Positions 49,399-58,286 of a stretch of 64,000 bases of DNA are shown one piece after another. The translations under genes and the position numbers were made by a program. Within the stretch, counting starts at the first letter, position 1, and every line of letters begins with the position of its first letter. The DNA is from JAFDZW01 sp035632315 (GTDB lineage: Bacteria; Bacteroidota; Ignavibacteria; Palsa-1295), in assembly GCA_035632315.1 (NCBI GenBank), contig DASQGZ010000055.1, positions 1-64,000 of the forward strand, written 5' to 3'. Below the pieces are notes generated by a model. It had not been told where the DNA came from. It did no database searches and saw nothing but the letters and a program-made list of their open reading frames with translations.

Positions 49399-51273
49399 CT
49401 ATTTATTGTCTTTCGAATGATCGAGCGCGCGAACGAACCGCAAATCTTCGTATGTAAATTTTTTCGCATCCAAGCATTGCATCGCCGCCGAAAGAGAATG
49501 CGCGGAGCCTACACTTCGAAACGCTTCACGGATCGGTTCGATCTTTTCTTGTACGATCAATCTCGAAATATCATTGATCTCTCCTGCAGCAATATATCCC
49601 TCGAGATGTCCGGCAACAGTTGATACTGCAAGCCCGCGCTTATCGGCGATCTCGTGCAAGGCGAGGCCTTGATCGTACAGAGATTTTGTCAAGATGGTCG
49701 TATGAGTTATTACATTCTCTTTCACCGCTCGATTCTTATTGAACTCCGGAGGTTTAACAAGATTGATCGGCGTTCGCTCTTTTAGAGCCGTTTTGCCTTT
49801 TTCGGTTAGCTTTAAAATACTGCCTCGTTGGTGGTCTTGCAAGAGATATCCTTCATACACAAGCTGCCCGGCATAATGTGACCACTCCTCTTTTTTCATA
49901 TCCTTACCAATCCCGAATGTCGTGAGTTGGCTATGTTTATTATGCATTACAGTGTCACTGTACTTACCAATAAGGATGTCAATAATGTGTCCCATCCCCC
50001 AACTCTCGTCAGCTCGTTTGACGGTCGATAAAAATTTCTGAGCAGCAATAGTCATGTCATGCTGTTCATGCCAATCGGGGTGCAAACAAAAGTCACATTT
50101 TATTTGATCAACACACTTATAGTCTTCACCAAAATATTTGATTAAAAATTCTTTCCTGCATCCATGTGATTGTGCGAACTCGGATATAACATCTAAGTTA
50201 TGATACTCCAGTTGCTTCCTTTGCAGATCAGCAACCTCTTCGATAAATCGTGCTTGGCGAACAGTATCTCCTAAAGAATAATACAAAATACATTCAGACT
50301 GAATACCATCACGTCCGGCTCTGCCTGTTTCCTGATAATATCCTTCGAGATTTTTTGGCAGATCATAATGAATGACAAAGCGCACGTCCGGTTTATCAAT
50401 GCCCATTCCGAATGCGATCGTCGCGCAGATAATATCTGCTTTGCCTCGTTTGAACGCATCCTGCGTTTTCGTGCGTGCGATCGTTTCCATCCCCGCATGA
50501 TAGGCAAGCGCACTGAAACCGGCAGTCTGAAGCGTCTCGGCAAGTTCTTCGGTCTTTTTTCTGCTGCCGCAGTAGATGATTCCCGATTCACCGTTATGCT
50601 CTTTCAGATATTTCATCAAATGCGAGTTCGAGTGATGCTTCGGGATCACTTTATAAACCAAATTCTTCCGCTCGAAACTTGCCTGATAAAACTTCGCCTG
50701 CTTTAGGTGAAGCTGCTCGATGATGTCTGTTGCAACGCGCGGCGTCGCAGTCGCCGTCATCGCAATGATCGGCACGCGCGGAAATTTCTCGCGAAGGACG
50801 CTGAGCCTGCGATAATCTTCTCGGAAATCGTGCCCCCATTGGCTGATGCAATGTGCTTCGTCTATGGCAAAGAACGAAATCTTGAGTGAAGCGAGAAATG
50901 CAAGAAAATTCGGCATCACTAAACGCTCCGGTGCACAGTAAAGCATTTTCACTGCGCCGCGTTTGATGCGATCTTTGAGATCGCCGACTTCGCTCGGGTC
51001 GAGGGTGCTATTAATGAAGACCGCCGAAATACCAAGTTCGCGCATCGCATCAACCTGATCTTTCATCAATGCGATAAGCGGGCTGACGACGATCGTAATG
51101 CCGTCTTTCAATAGCGCCGGAAGCTGATAGCAGAGCGACTTCCCGCCGCCCGTCGGCATCAGCACAAATACGTCTTTGCCTGCGATGACATCTTCGACGA
51201 TCTCCCGCTGCAACGGACGAAACTCCGTATAGCCGAAATATTTTTCTAACGTAGATAGGTGCTTGTCATCCAT
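49399..51273 (-). CDS. recQ: ATP-dependent DNA helicase RecQ
   Basis: 624 residues. Superfamily II helicase motifs: MPTGGGKSLCYQLPAL (motif I), DEAHCISQWGHDFREDY (motif II), TATATPRV (motif III), then HYDLPKNLEGYYQETGRAGRDG (motif VI region). A zinc-binding Cys cluster is seen (CRKEFLIKYFGEDYKC.. CDFC) at about 375-400 and an RQC winged helix follows. The C-terminus (about 520-600) looks like a helix-turn-helix (HTH_40-like) rather than the usual HRDC domain. Acts in recombination and repair. Ends 47 bases before kdsB begins. Confidence 0.95.
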   Translation of the reverse strand: MDDKHLSTLEKYFGYTEFRPLQREIVEDVIAGKDVFVLMPTGGGKSLCYQLPALLKDGITIVVSPLIALMKDQVDAMRELGISAVFINSTLDPSEVGDLKDRIKRGAVKMLYCAPERLVMPNFLAFLASLKISFFAIDEAHCISQWGHDFREDYRRLSVLREKFPRVPIIAMTATATPRVATDIIEQLHLKQAKFYQASFERKNLVYKVIPKHHSNSHLMKYLKEHNGESGIIYCGSRKKTEELAETLQTAGFSALAYHAGMETIARTKTQDAFKRGKADIICATIAFGMGIDKPDVRFVIHYDLPKNLEGYYQETGRAGRDGIQSECILYYSLGDTVRQARFIEEVADLQRKQLEYHNLDVISEFAQSHGCRKEFLIKYFGEDYKCVDQIKCDFCLHPDWHEQHDMTIAAQKFLSTVKRADESWGMGHIIDILIGKYSDTVMHNKHSQLTTFGIGKDMKKEEWSHYAGQLVYEGYLLQDHQRGSILKLTEKGKTALKERTPINLVKPPEFNKNRAVKENVITHTTILTKSLYDQGLALHEIADKRGLAVSTVAGHLEGYIAAGEINDISRLIVQEKIEPIREAFRSVGSAHSLSAAMQCLDAKKFTYEDLRFVRALDHSKDNK

Positions 51274-51333
51274 AAAGATAATATACGATATTTATGATTA
51301 GCGTATCGACCGAAACAACTGTTGATGGCCACT

Positions 51334-52059
51334 CTATTTTCTTATCAACTGCTTCTTTAATCGCGCCGGTAACTTCCTGCTTCCCTCCCGCATCGTGAGC
51401 CCAGATACTTCATCGCGGTGTTCTTTCAAAAATTCTATAACCATTTCCGGGTAATGCTTGCACATTTCGCGGAGCGTCCAGCCGATGGCTTTGCGAATGA
51501 AAAATTCTTTTTCGCGCAGTAACTTTTCGAATGTCGGCAGAGCGTACTCAGCGTGAAGCTGTTTCTTTCGAGCGGGCCAAACGTGAATGAGAATGGCTGC
51601 GCGGCGAGTCCATAAATGTTTGCTTTTCGTCCATGTCGAAACTTTCGGATATATCTCTTGGGGATACGCGATCGTCATATTTCCGAGAATTCTTGTCGTC
51701 AGATAATCGAGCGTCGCCCAGCCTTCGCACGTATCGACGATCTTTTTAAGATAAAGCAAGTCGTGGGGCGTGAGCTCTTTGACAATACGCTCAAGGAGCA
51801 CGATCGCAGCAACTTGTTCTTCGAACCAATCGGATGCCCAAAGTTCGGACGCAAGAGCTTTCACATCATCTTTCTCTAACTTCGGTCGCGTCGGGAAAAC
51901 AGATTTCACGGCATCGGTCAGTCCCTTTGCGCGAAGACCGTAAAATTTCTTTGAGGATTTATGATAGTTCTTGTGAAATGCGGCGTGGTCAGGATCAGCG
52001 TGTTCTTGAAAAATACTGCGAAGCTCGAGAAGACGTTTATCTTTAAAACGAGCAGCCAT
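51334..52059 (-). CDS. DNA alkylation repair protein (AlkD-like DNA glycosylase)
   Basis: 241 residues of HEAT-like helical repeats: ASELWASDWFEEQVAAIVLLER, CEGWATLDYLTTRILG (with the conserved Trp and catalytic-region Asp), KHLWTRRAAILIHV and REKEFFIRKAIGWTLREM. This fits the AlkC/AlkD family that removes bulky alkylated bases. Catalytic activity is inferred by similarity. The preceding gene is the secreted VOC protein, with 2 bases between. Confidence 0.9.
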   Translation of the reverse strand: MAARFKDKRLLELRSIFQEHADPDHAAFHKNYHKSSKKFYGLRAKGLTDAVKSVFPTRPKLEKDDVKALASELWASDWFEEQVAAIVLLERIVKELTPHDLLYLKKIVDTCEGWATLDYLTTRILGNMTIAYPQEIYPKVSTWTKSKHLWTRRAAILIHVWPARKKQLHAEYALPTFEKLLREKEFFIRKAIGWTLREMCKHYPEMVIEFLKEHRDEVSGLTMREGSRKLPARLKKQLIRK

Positions 52060-52061
52060 TG

Positions 52062-52841
52062 TTACTCGTGGATCTGGTAAATGTTGAAAATGAGTCCTTC
52101 GGGCGCTTGAAACGATGCCGTTTCAGCTTCGCCTTTTTTATTTTGTGTTGTTGTGATCGGCTCAATCCCGGCTTTACGAATCGCGGCGATCTGGCGAATC
52201 GCATTTTTCGAACTATATTGTAAGCTCGGTTCTGTGTTGGGATCCTGGTGAAGTCCGATCGAAAATTCTCCGTCGCTCACCCGCGCAAGCGGCATCGGCT
52301 CGTTGCCTTTATACGTTACATTAAATCCGAAAAGCTTCCAGAAAGTAATAGCAGAATCGATATTTGGGACACGTAACGAAAATTCAATGAACGATCTATC
52401 CCAAGGGGCTCGCGCGCCCCGAGTAATATTGGAGCCACTACTGCTTGGATCTTTAATAAACTTGGGAGATGGATAAATTGAAAGCATGATCCCGCCCGGC
52501 GCTTTTACATCTATCTGGGTGATCGATGAATCGTTTCTTCGAAATACATTCACATCTTTTAACCAAGAAAGCGAATCAGCGATCGCAGCGATCCGATCTG
52601 CCGTAAGCGAAAGAAATATCTTTTGCGGCTCGTTCAAATGCATGAGCGTCACGTTCACGTAGCCATCAAACAAGTGGCAAATATCGGCAAGTGAATCAAG
52701 TGTGCGAAATCCGAACGTGTGCATGAACTTGCTATATGTCGGAAAGTCGCGGCTCGGAAGGACGACACGCATCGAGTTATGCTGTTGCGCAAAAACACTC
52801 GAAGTGACGAAAAGAAGAACAGCGATAAGAAAATTTCTCAT
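52062..52841 (-). CDS. Secreted VOC (glyoxalase/bleomycin-resistance fold) protein
   Basis: 259 residues. Signal peptide MRNFLIAVLLFVTSSVFAQ. Two VOC-like beta-alpha modules: about 25-130 and about 150-259, the latter with FIEFSLRVPNIDSAITFWKLFGFNVTYKG and APEGLIFNIYQIHE. VOC enzymes use a metal site formed by paired modules; the metal ligands are not clear here. Periplasmic location is unusual for the family. The start overlaps the end of yebC by 4 bases, a coupled arrangement. Confidence 0.8.
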   Translation of the reverse strand: MRNFLIAVLLFVTSSVFAQQHNSMRVVLPSRDFPTYSKFMHTFGFRTLDSLADICHLFDGYVNVTLMHLNEPQKIFLSLTADRIAAIADSLSWLKDVNVFRRNDSSITQIDVKAPGGIMLSIYPSPKFIKDPSSSGSNITRGARAPWDRSFIEFSLRVPNIDSAITFWKLFGFNVTYKGNEPMPLARVSDGEFSIGLHQDPNTEPSLQYSSKNAIRQIAAIRKAGIEPITTTQNKKGEAETASFQAPEGLIFNIYQIHE

Positions 52842-53545
52842 GCAACGGTATGATAAACTGCCTGCACGTCGTCGTCCTCTTCGATGCGCTCGATGAGATC
52901 GAAGACTTCCGTTGCCTGCTCTTCGGTAAGTTCTTTCGTCGTTGTTGCCAGGCGCTCGATGTTCGCTTCGGTTACGGCAATGCCTTTTTCTTCGAGTGCT
53001 TTTTGCATCCCTGCAAAATCGGCGAACGACGTATAGACGACCATCTCCTCATCTTCGATCTTAATGTCTTCAGCACCGTGATCGATGAGTTCGAGTTCGA
53101 GCGTGTCTTTATCAAGTCCGGTTGCAGGCAAACGAAACACGCCTTTGCGGTCGAACATAAATGACAGCGAACCGGTGTTGCCGAGTGCGCCGCCAAATTT
53201 TGAAAAATAACTGCGGATGTTCGCGACGGTACGAGTCGGATTGTTGGTCGCAGTTTCAATAATAATTGCTACTCCATGCGGACCGTATCCTTCATAGACT
53301 GCTTCTTCGAAATTCTCGGCGTCCTTGCTCGATGCGCGTTTGATCGCACCTTCGACTCGGTCTTTCGGCATATTGACGCCTTTCGCGTTCTGGATCGCCG
53401 AACGCAAGCGCGGGTTTCCTGCGGGGTCGGGTCCGCCGAGGCGGACAGCGATAGCGATTTCTTTGCCGATCTTCGTGAACGCCTTGGACATCTTGTCCCA
53501 GCGTTTCATCTTGCGTACTTTTCGAAATTCGAATGCTCTGCCCAT
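52838..53545 (-). CDS. YebC/PmpR family transcriptional or translational regulator
   Basis: 235 residues from the ATG at 53545 (MGRAFEFRKVRKMKRWDKMSK..), chosen because family members start this way; the frame runs 7 codons further. Signatures are NPRLRSAIQNAKGVNMPKDRVEGAIKRAS, YEGYGPHGVAIIIETATNNPTRT, and SYFSKFGGALGNTGSLSFMFDRKG. YebC-type proteins bind DNA or assist translation at proline-rich stalls. The stop overlaps the VOC start by 4 bases. Confidence 0.94.
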   Translation of the reverse strand: MGRAFEFRKVRKMKRWDKMSKAFTKIGKEIAIAVRLGGPDPAGNPRLRSAIQNAKGVNMPKDRVEGAIKRASSKDAENFEEAVYEGYGPHGVAIIIETATNNPTRTVANIRSYFSKFGGALGNTGSLSFMFDRKGVFRLPATGLDKDTLELELIDHGAEDIKIEDEEMVVYTSFADFAGMQKALEEKGIAVTEANIERLATTTKELTEEQATEVFDLIERIEEDDDVQAVYHTVA

Positions 53546-53600
53546 AGTCAGTAAATTTAGAGGCAAAGTAACACGGAAACGGGAGGTTTTGTCCTAATGG

Positions 53601-55433
53601 TTATGCCGCTTTTCCGACCAACTCCCACTTGCGTTCGTCGAAAATGATCTGGCGGGCAAGGTCGCGGCCTTTCTCATCTATTTTATGCAGCGGCATAATT
53701 TTCCCGCTGTGAACGATCGCCATATCGAGGCCTGCTTCGATAGCGTAGTGCAGAAAGACCGAGTTCAACACATGCCGCGAATGCGGATTGAGCCCGAATG
53801 AAATATTCGATACACCGAGGATCGTCTTGACCTTCGGATGTTTTTGTTTGAGCAACCTGATCGCTTCGATCGTCTCGATGCCTGCAGTGCGAAATTCTTC
53901 GTCGCCGGAGCCAAGCGTGAATGTGAGCGTATCGAAGATGAGATCTTCCTCGCGCATCCCGTACTTATTTACCGATAGATCGATGATGCGTTCGGCAACT
54001 TCGACTTTGCGCTCGCGCGTTTTCGTCATTCCTTGCTCGTCGATGGTGAGTGCGATCACTGCCGCACCGTAACGTTTGCACAGCGGCAGCACGTGCGCCA
54101 TTCTTTCTTCACCGTCTTCAAGGTTGATCGAGTTGATGATCGCGCGGCCTGCATAGAGCTTGAGTGCTTCTTCGATCACTTTGTACTCCGTTGAATCGAT
54201 GACGACAGGGAGCGTGACCTGTGTATTAAATATCTTCATCACTTCGCGCATATCGCGGACTTCATCGCGACCGACGTACGCAACACAGAGATCGAGCATG
54301 TGCGCGCCCTCTTTCACCTGCTCTTTCGCAACACCGACAGCTCCTTCGTAATCTTCGGCAAGGATGAGGTCTTTGAATTTCTTCGAACCGTTCGTATTGC
54401 AACGCTCGCCAACGATTACCGGCGCGGGCTGCTGTTCGAACGGTGCGGCAGAATAGATCGAAGCTGCCGCCGGAGTCCACGTCACGTTTCTCGATGCTGT
54501 CGAGATCGATTCAGAAAGAGATGAAAGTTTTGCGATGTGTTCTTTTGTCGTGCCGCAACATCCGCCGATAACCGAGACGCCGAGATCGCCGACGAAATGC
54601 GTCATCCATTTCTGCATTTCTTCCGGAGTCAGATGATAATGTGCAACTCCTCCGATATTTTCCGGCAGCCCGGCATTCGGCATGCAAAAAACTGGCTTCG
54701 TGGAGTTCTGCGTCAGATAACGCACATTCTCTTCCATCTCTTTCGGACCCGTCGCGCAGTTCATCCCGATAAGACTTATTATGTCATACGGTTCAAGTGC
54801 CGTCAGCGCCGCCGCGATCTCCGTACCCATGAGCATCGTGCCCATCGTTTCGATCGTGACCGAAGCCACAACCGGAATTTGTTTTTTGCGCTCGGCGAAA
54901 ACATCTATTGCTGCAGCAAGCGCGCATTTCATTTGTAGAATATCCTGCGATGTTTCGATGCAGAGCAGGTCAGCGCCGCCATCGACGAGCCCGAGTATCT
55001 GCCCATAAAACGATTCACGCATCACATCGAAATCAATATGCAAGAGCGATGGAAGTTTCGTCGTCGGACCGACAGACCCTGCAACGAAGCGCGGCTTCGC
55101 TTTTGTCGAATACTGCCTCGCAATACGCGAAGCGATCTGTGCTGCTTCTTTCGAAAGATCATACGCAAGCTCACCAATATTATATTCTGCAAGCACAATT
55201 GACGCCGAGCCGAACGTATCTGTCTCTATGACATCAGCGCCGGCTTCGAGATAATCTTTATGAACGAGTTCAACTGCACTTGGTTTCGATCGCACAAGAT
55301 ACTCGTTGCAGCCGGCAAGCGCTTCACCGCCGAAATCATCCGGCGTCAGCTGCTGCCCCTGTAAATGCGTCCCCGTCGCCCCATCAAAGACAACCGGCCG
55401 CTCGCGTATGAGTTCGAAAAAGGTCATTGTCAA
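53601..55433 (-). CDS. metH: Methionine synthase, N-terminal half only (Hcy-binding and pterin-binding domains)
   Basis: 610 residues; complete cobalamin-dependent MetH is about 1200. The homocysteine domain (residues 1-310) keeps zinc ligands Cys226 (GMNCATGP), Cys292 and Cys293 (GGCCGTT), with spacing like known enzymes. The pterin-binding barrel (about 340-590) has VIVGERCNTNGSKKFKDL, DSTEYKVIEEALKLYAG, INSINLEDGEERM. The protein ends right after IIFDERKWELVGKAA. The cap, cobalamin-binding and reactivation domains are missing and only 55 bases separate the stop from yebC, so no split half lies next to it. A separate B12 protein elsewhere is the likeliest explanation. Confidence 0.9.
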   Translation of the reverse strand: MTMTFFELIRERPVVFDGATGTHLQGQQLTPDDFGGEALAGCNEYLVRSKPSAVELVHKDYLEAGADVIETDTFGSASIVLAEYNIGELAYDLSKEAAQIASRIARQYSTKAKPRFVAGSVGPTTKLPSLLHIDFDVMRESFYGQILGLVDGGADLLCIETSQDILQMKCALAAAIDVFAERKKQIPVVASVTIETMGTMLMGTEIAAALTALEPYDIISLIGMNCATGPKEMEENVRYLTQNSTKPVFCMPNAGLPENIGGVAHYHLTPEEMQKWMTHFVGDLGVSVIGGCCGTTKEHIAKLSSLSESISTASRNVTWTPAAASIYSAAPFEQQPAPVIVGERCNTNGSKKFKDLILAEDYEGAVGVAKEQVKEGAHMLDLCVAYVGRDEVRDMREVMKIFNTQVTLPVVIDSTEYKVIEEALKLYAGRAIINSINLEDGEERMAHVLPLCKRYGAAVIALTIDEQGMTKTRERKVEVAERIIDLSVNKYGMREEDLIFDTLTFTLGSGDEEFRTAGIETIEAIRLLKQKHPKVKTILGVSNISFGLNPHSRHVLNSVFLHYAIEAGLDMAIVHSGKIMPLHKIDEKGRDLARQIIFDERKWELVGKAA

Positions 55434-55509
55434 TAATTAACGTAATAGGCCTATTCTTGTTCCAAAGCACATTTTACAGTATTTTGTTCGATCTTTCTGC
55501 TCTACAACT

Positions 55510-56373
55510 TCACCGTTTCTTCTTCGCGGCGGCGATCGTCAATTCGCTTGTCACTTTCATCGGTGTTTCTGTCGTGCCGTCTTTGATCGTCATGTCAATA
55601 TCGGATGAAATGTGCGCGTTCTGAGTCATTCCTGTAGCGATGTCGATCGTATAGCTGCCGGATCCTTTGCCGCTGATTGTACCTCCTTCTCCGGAAGCGG
55701 TGAGACTTTGTGTCAGGTCGATCTCTGCTGTTGTACGATCCACCGACTTCAATGTATAATGATCGGTCGTTATCATCTGTACGTTATCAAAACGGGTGAT
55801 CGACGTGTTATTCCAGCTCTCGCCGATCGAGACCGAATGATCCGGGAAGACCACAAACAGTGTCGCATTATCTACCGGCTTGTCGTACCGTGTCCCGGCC
55901 ATACGTTCGAACACCGAATCGAGTGTAGCACTGATACGTGCACCCGCTTTCGAGAATTCCATCGAATACTTCACGCCGTTCTGTTTTTTGAAACGATCAC
56001 TGAACTCGATGGCATCGGTTCCGAAATTTATCAAGCTGTCTTTGGTGTCCATTGTCAACAGCTCTTGGTCTCCTTGGCTACTGACATATTGTTTTATTGC
56101 AATTCTGTTCAATGACGCGTCGAAGGTGATGCTTCCGTTTCGTTCGATGTGCGAGACCACTGCCGAAAGTTCGACAATGCTTTTTTGCTCGGTCGCTCCG
56201 GAATCGTTTGCGCTGCTCGATGCCGCTTTCTGATGCAGCTTTGTGAGAAACGAATATCGCGAGCCTTTTGCAGGGTGAAGCGAAAGTGTGACGGGCTTCG
56301 AACTTTGCGAAAAGGCGGTGCGTGTGATGCAGCACGTGCATATAAGAATCAATAGAATGTTTTGACGAGTCAT
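55510..56373 (-). CDS. Secreted DUF6263-like protein
   Basis: The ATG at 56373 opens a signal peptide (MTRQNILLILICTCCITRTAFSQ) and gives 287 residues. The mature part begins LSLHPAKGSRYSFLTKLHQKA and has VVFPDHSVSIGESWNN and TYTLKSVDR-like strands, consistent with the all-beta DUF6263 family of uncharacterised periplasmic proteins; the family call is moderate. A TATCTTTG promoter element (56398-56405) with TTG 17 bases upstream lies close before the start. Confidence 0.62.
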   Translation of the reverse strand: MTRQNILLILICTCCITRTAFSQSSKPVTLSLHPAKGSRYSFLTKLHQKAASSSANDSGATEQKSIVELSAVVSHIERNGSITFDASLNRIAIKQYVSSQGDQELLTMDTKDSLINFGTDAIEFSDRFKKQNGVKYSMEFSKAGARISATLDSVFERMAGTRYDKPVDNATLFVVFPDHSVSIGESWNNTSITRFDNVQMITTDHYTLKSVDRTTAEIDLTQSLTASGEGGTISGKGSGSYTIDIATGMTQNAHISSDIDMTIKDGTTETPMKVTSELTIAAAKKKR

Positions 56374-56397
56374 TATCCGTGGTCGATAATTAGTGGA

Positions 56398-56425
56398 CAA
56401 AGATACACCATTTGGTTGTTCACAA
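56398..56425 (-). promoter_or_regulatory. Bacteroidota-type promoter for the DUF6263-like gene
   Basis: Minus strand: TTG (56423-56425), 17-base spacer, TATCTTTG (56398-56405). The start codon is at 56373, giving a leader of about 18 bases. The same stretch is close to the start of rsmA on the other strand. Confidence 0.6.
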
Positions 56426-56443
56426 CAGAAATAATTTATAACC

Positions 56444-57244
56444 GTGCAGCTTCAGGCAAAAAAATCTCTCGGGCAGCATTTTCTCATTGACGAAAATATT
56501 CTTCGCCGCATCGCCGAGTCAGCCGATATCCGCGACGGCGAATCAGTCGTCGAGATCGGTCCGGGGACTGGCTTGCTGACGAAGCACCTGCTCGCAATGC
56601 CTCTTGCGAAGCTTACCGCCTTCGAGCTTGACGAGCGGGCGATCCCGATACTCGAATCAGAGTATCACGACGAAAGATTTTCTGTCGTTCATCAGGATTT
56701 TTTGGAAGTCCCATTAAACGACTTCAGCGTGAGCGGAAAAATAAATATTATCGGCAACATTCCCTACTATATTACTTCACCCATCGTTTTTAAGCTTCTC
56801 GAAGAGCGCGAATCGCTCAGATTCGCGACAATGCTCGTTCAGCTTGAAGTCGCCGAGCGGCTTATCGGCGTCCCGCGAACAAAGGCGTATGGAATTCCAT
56901 CGGTTCTAACGCAATGTTTTGCCGAAGTGAAGATGCTTTTCAAAGTGAAAGCCGGTGCGTTCCGTCCCGCGCCGAATGTCGACTCTGCCGTTCTCCGATT
57001 CGATTTCGAAAATGATTTTTTCACCCGTGAAAAAATTCTGCCTCCGAGAAATTTCGACGATAAAAAATTCTCTCGTCTTGTGCGAACACTCTTTGCAATG
57101 CGCCGCAAGACGATCAAAAATAATCTGAAGGCACTCGATATTTCAAACGCTGACGAATCAAAACTTGCCCTGTTCCTCCCGAAACGAGCAGAGGAGTTGT
57201 CGGTGAAAGAATTTTTGGAGTTCTACAGGATGCTTTATTCATAA
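56444..57244 (+). CDS. rsmA: 16S rRNA (adenine(1518)-N(6)/adenine(1519)-N(6))-dimethyltransferase
   Basis: 266 residues from a GTG start. QAKKSLGQHFLIDENIL, VVEIGPGTGLLTKHLL (SAM loop) and the catalytic NIPYYITSPIVFKLL are typical of KsgA/RsmA, with AFRPAPNVDSAVLRF later. It dimethylates two adenines in helix 45 of 16S rRNA. It lies divergent to the DUF6263-like gene; the short space between holds the promoters. No clear Shine-Dalgarno. Confidence 0.95.
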   Translation: MQLQAKKSLGQHFLIDENILRRIAESADIRDGESVVEIGPGTGLLTKHLLAMPLAKLTAFELDERAIPILESEYHDERFSVVHQDFLEVPLNDFSVSGKINIIGNIPYYITSPIVFKLLEERESLRFATMLVQLEVAERLIGVPRTKAYGIPSVLTQCFAEVKMLFKVKAGAFRPAPNVDSAVLRFDFENDFFTREKILPPRNFDDKKFSRLVRTLFAMRRKTIKNNLKALDISNADESKLALFLPKRAEELSVKEFLEFYRMLYS

Positions 57245-57275
57245 CTGATTTCTGTGGTTAGGAAAAGCGGTATTT

Positions 57276-58286
57276 TTGCATATCGTCATTCATTTGGACA
57301 AGCGCAATACAATTGAGCGGACTATTCTCGGCGAATTCACTGCGGTCGAATTCGTCTCGCTTGGCTTTACGATCATTCTTGCTCTGGTCGCCGTTATTTT
57401 TTACGATCGGGTCGAGCTGTCGTCGATACTTCTAAATCTTGGCGCAGTCATCCTCATCATCTTTTTTTTTAATTGGTTTTCGCTCACCTCCGACGCCAAG
57501 TGGATGCGTGCGCTGCATACGTTCTATATTATTCCGCTCGTGCTCTATCTCTTCAAGATCGTCGAGAAGCTCTCATTCCCGATCCACGGTCAGGATTTCG
57601 ATTCGGTGCTGATCTCGGTTGACCGCACGCTCTTCGGCACCGACCCAACCGTCTGGCTTTTTCATCATTTCCCGATCGTGCCCGTTATCACGGAAATACT
57701 CCAGATCTGCTACTTCTCATATTATTTTTTGCCGGTCATCGTTGCGCTGGAGCTGTTCGAGCGGCGGCATAAACATCGTGAAGACGATCATTCGTCGGAC
57801 GATCTGGAAATGCTGCGCTTCGTCATTGTCTATGGATTTTTGCTTTCGTATGTTTCATATCTTATTCTACCGGGCGTCGGACCGAGATTTACGCTTCACG
57901 ACTTCAGCACACTCGAACAAGAACTTCCGGGCATCTGGCTGACGCACGGTATTCGCTGGCTGATTAATTCCGGCGAAAATATCGCAAGCACGATGACAAA
58001 TGCCGATGCGATGCGCGTCGTCACGCGCGATGTATTTCCGAGCGGTCATACGGAAATGACACTGCTTTCGATCCTGCTCGCATTTCGTTTTCGGGTCAGG
58101 TGGCGCTGGGTTGTGCTGACGCTCGGTTCGGGACTGATTTTCTCGACGGTGTATCTGCGTTATCATTATGTGATCGATGTTATCGGCGGCGCCCTCTTGG
58201 CAATGATCGCGCTCTATACGGCAGAGCCGGTCGTGAAGATCTTGCTTGAATGGAAGAAGAAATTGCTCACGAAGTCAAATGACTGA
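57276..58286 (+). CDS. PAP2 superfamily membrane phosphatase/phosphotransferase
   Basis: 336 residues from a TTG start, with AGGAA about 11 bases before it. About seven hydrophobic segments. The phosphatase motifs are VFPSGHTEMTLLSILLA (PSGH) and YLRYHYVIDVIGGALLA (R..Y..H..D), arranged as in PAP2 and inositolphosphotransferase-like (aureobasidin-resistance) proteins. It probably acts on a lipid phosphate in the membrane. A nine-T run is found near codon 65 (IIFFFNW). It overlaps glcD by 8 bases. Confidence 0.86.
   Translation: MHIVIHLDKRNTIERTILGEFTAVEFVSLGFTIILALVAVIFYDRVELSSILLNLGAVILIIFFFNWFSLTSDAKWMRALHTFYIIPLVLYLFKIVEKLSFPIHGQDFDSVLISVDRTLFGTDPTVWLFHHFPIVPVITEILQICYFSYYFLPVIVALELFERRHKHREDDHSSDDLEMLRFVIVYGFLLSYVSYLILPGVGPRFTLHDFSTLEQELPGIWLTHGIRWLINSGENIASTMTNADAMRVVTRDVFPSGHTEMTLLSILLAFRFRVRWRWVVLTLGSGLIFSTVYLRYHYVIDVIGGALLAMIALYTAEPVVKILLEWKKKLLTKSND

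Noticed and set aside
53546..53600. Remnant of a MetH cobalamin domain after the metH stop
   Set aside because: Only 55 bases, and all three frames are closed or non-matching; the rest cannot be here.
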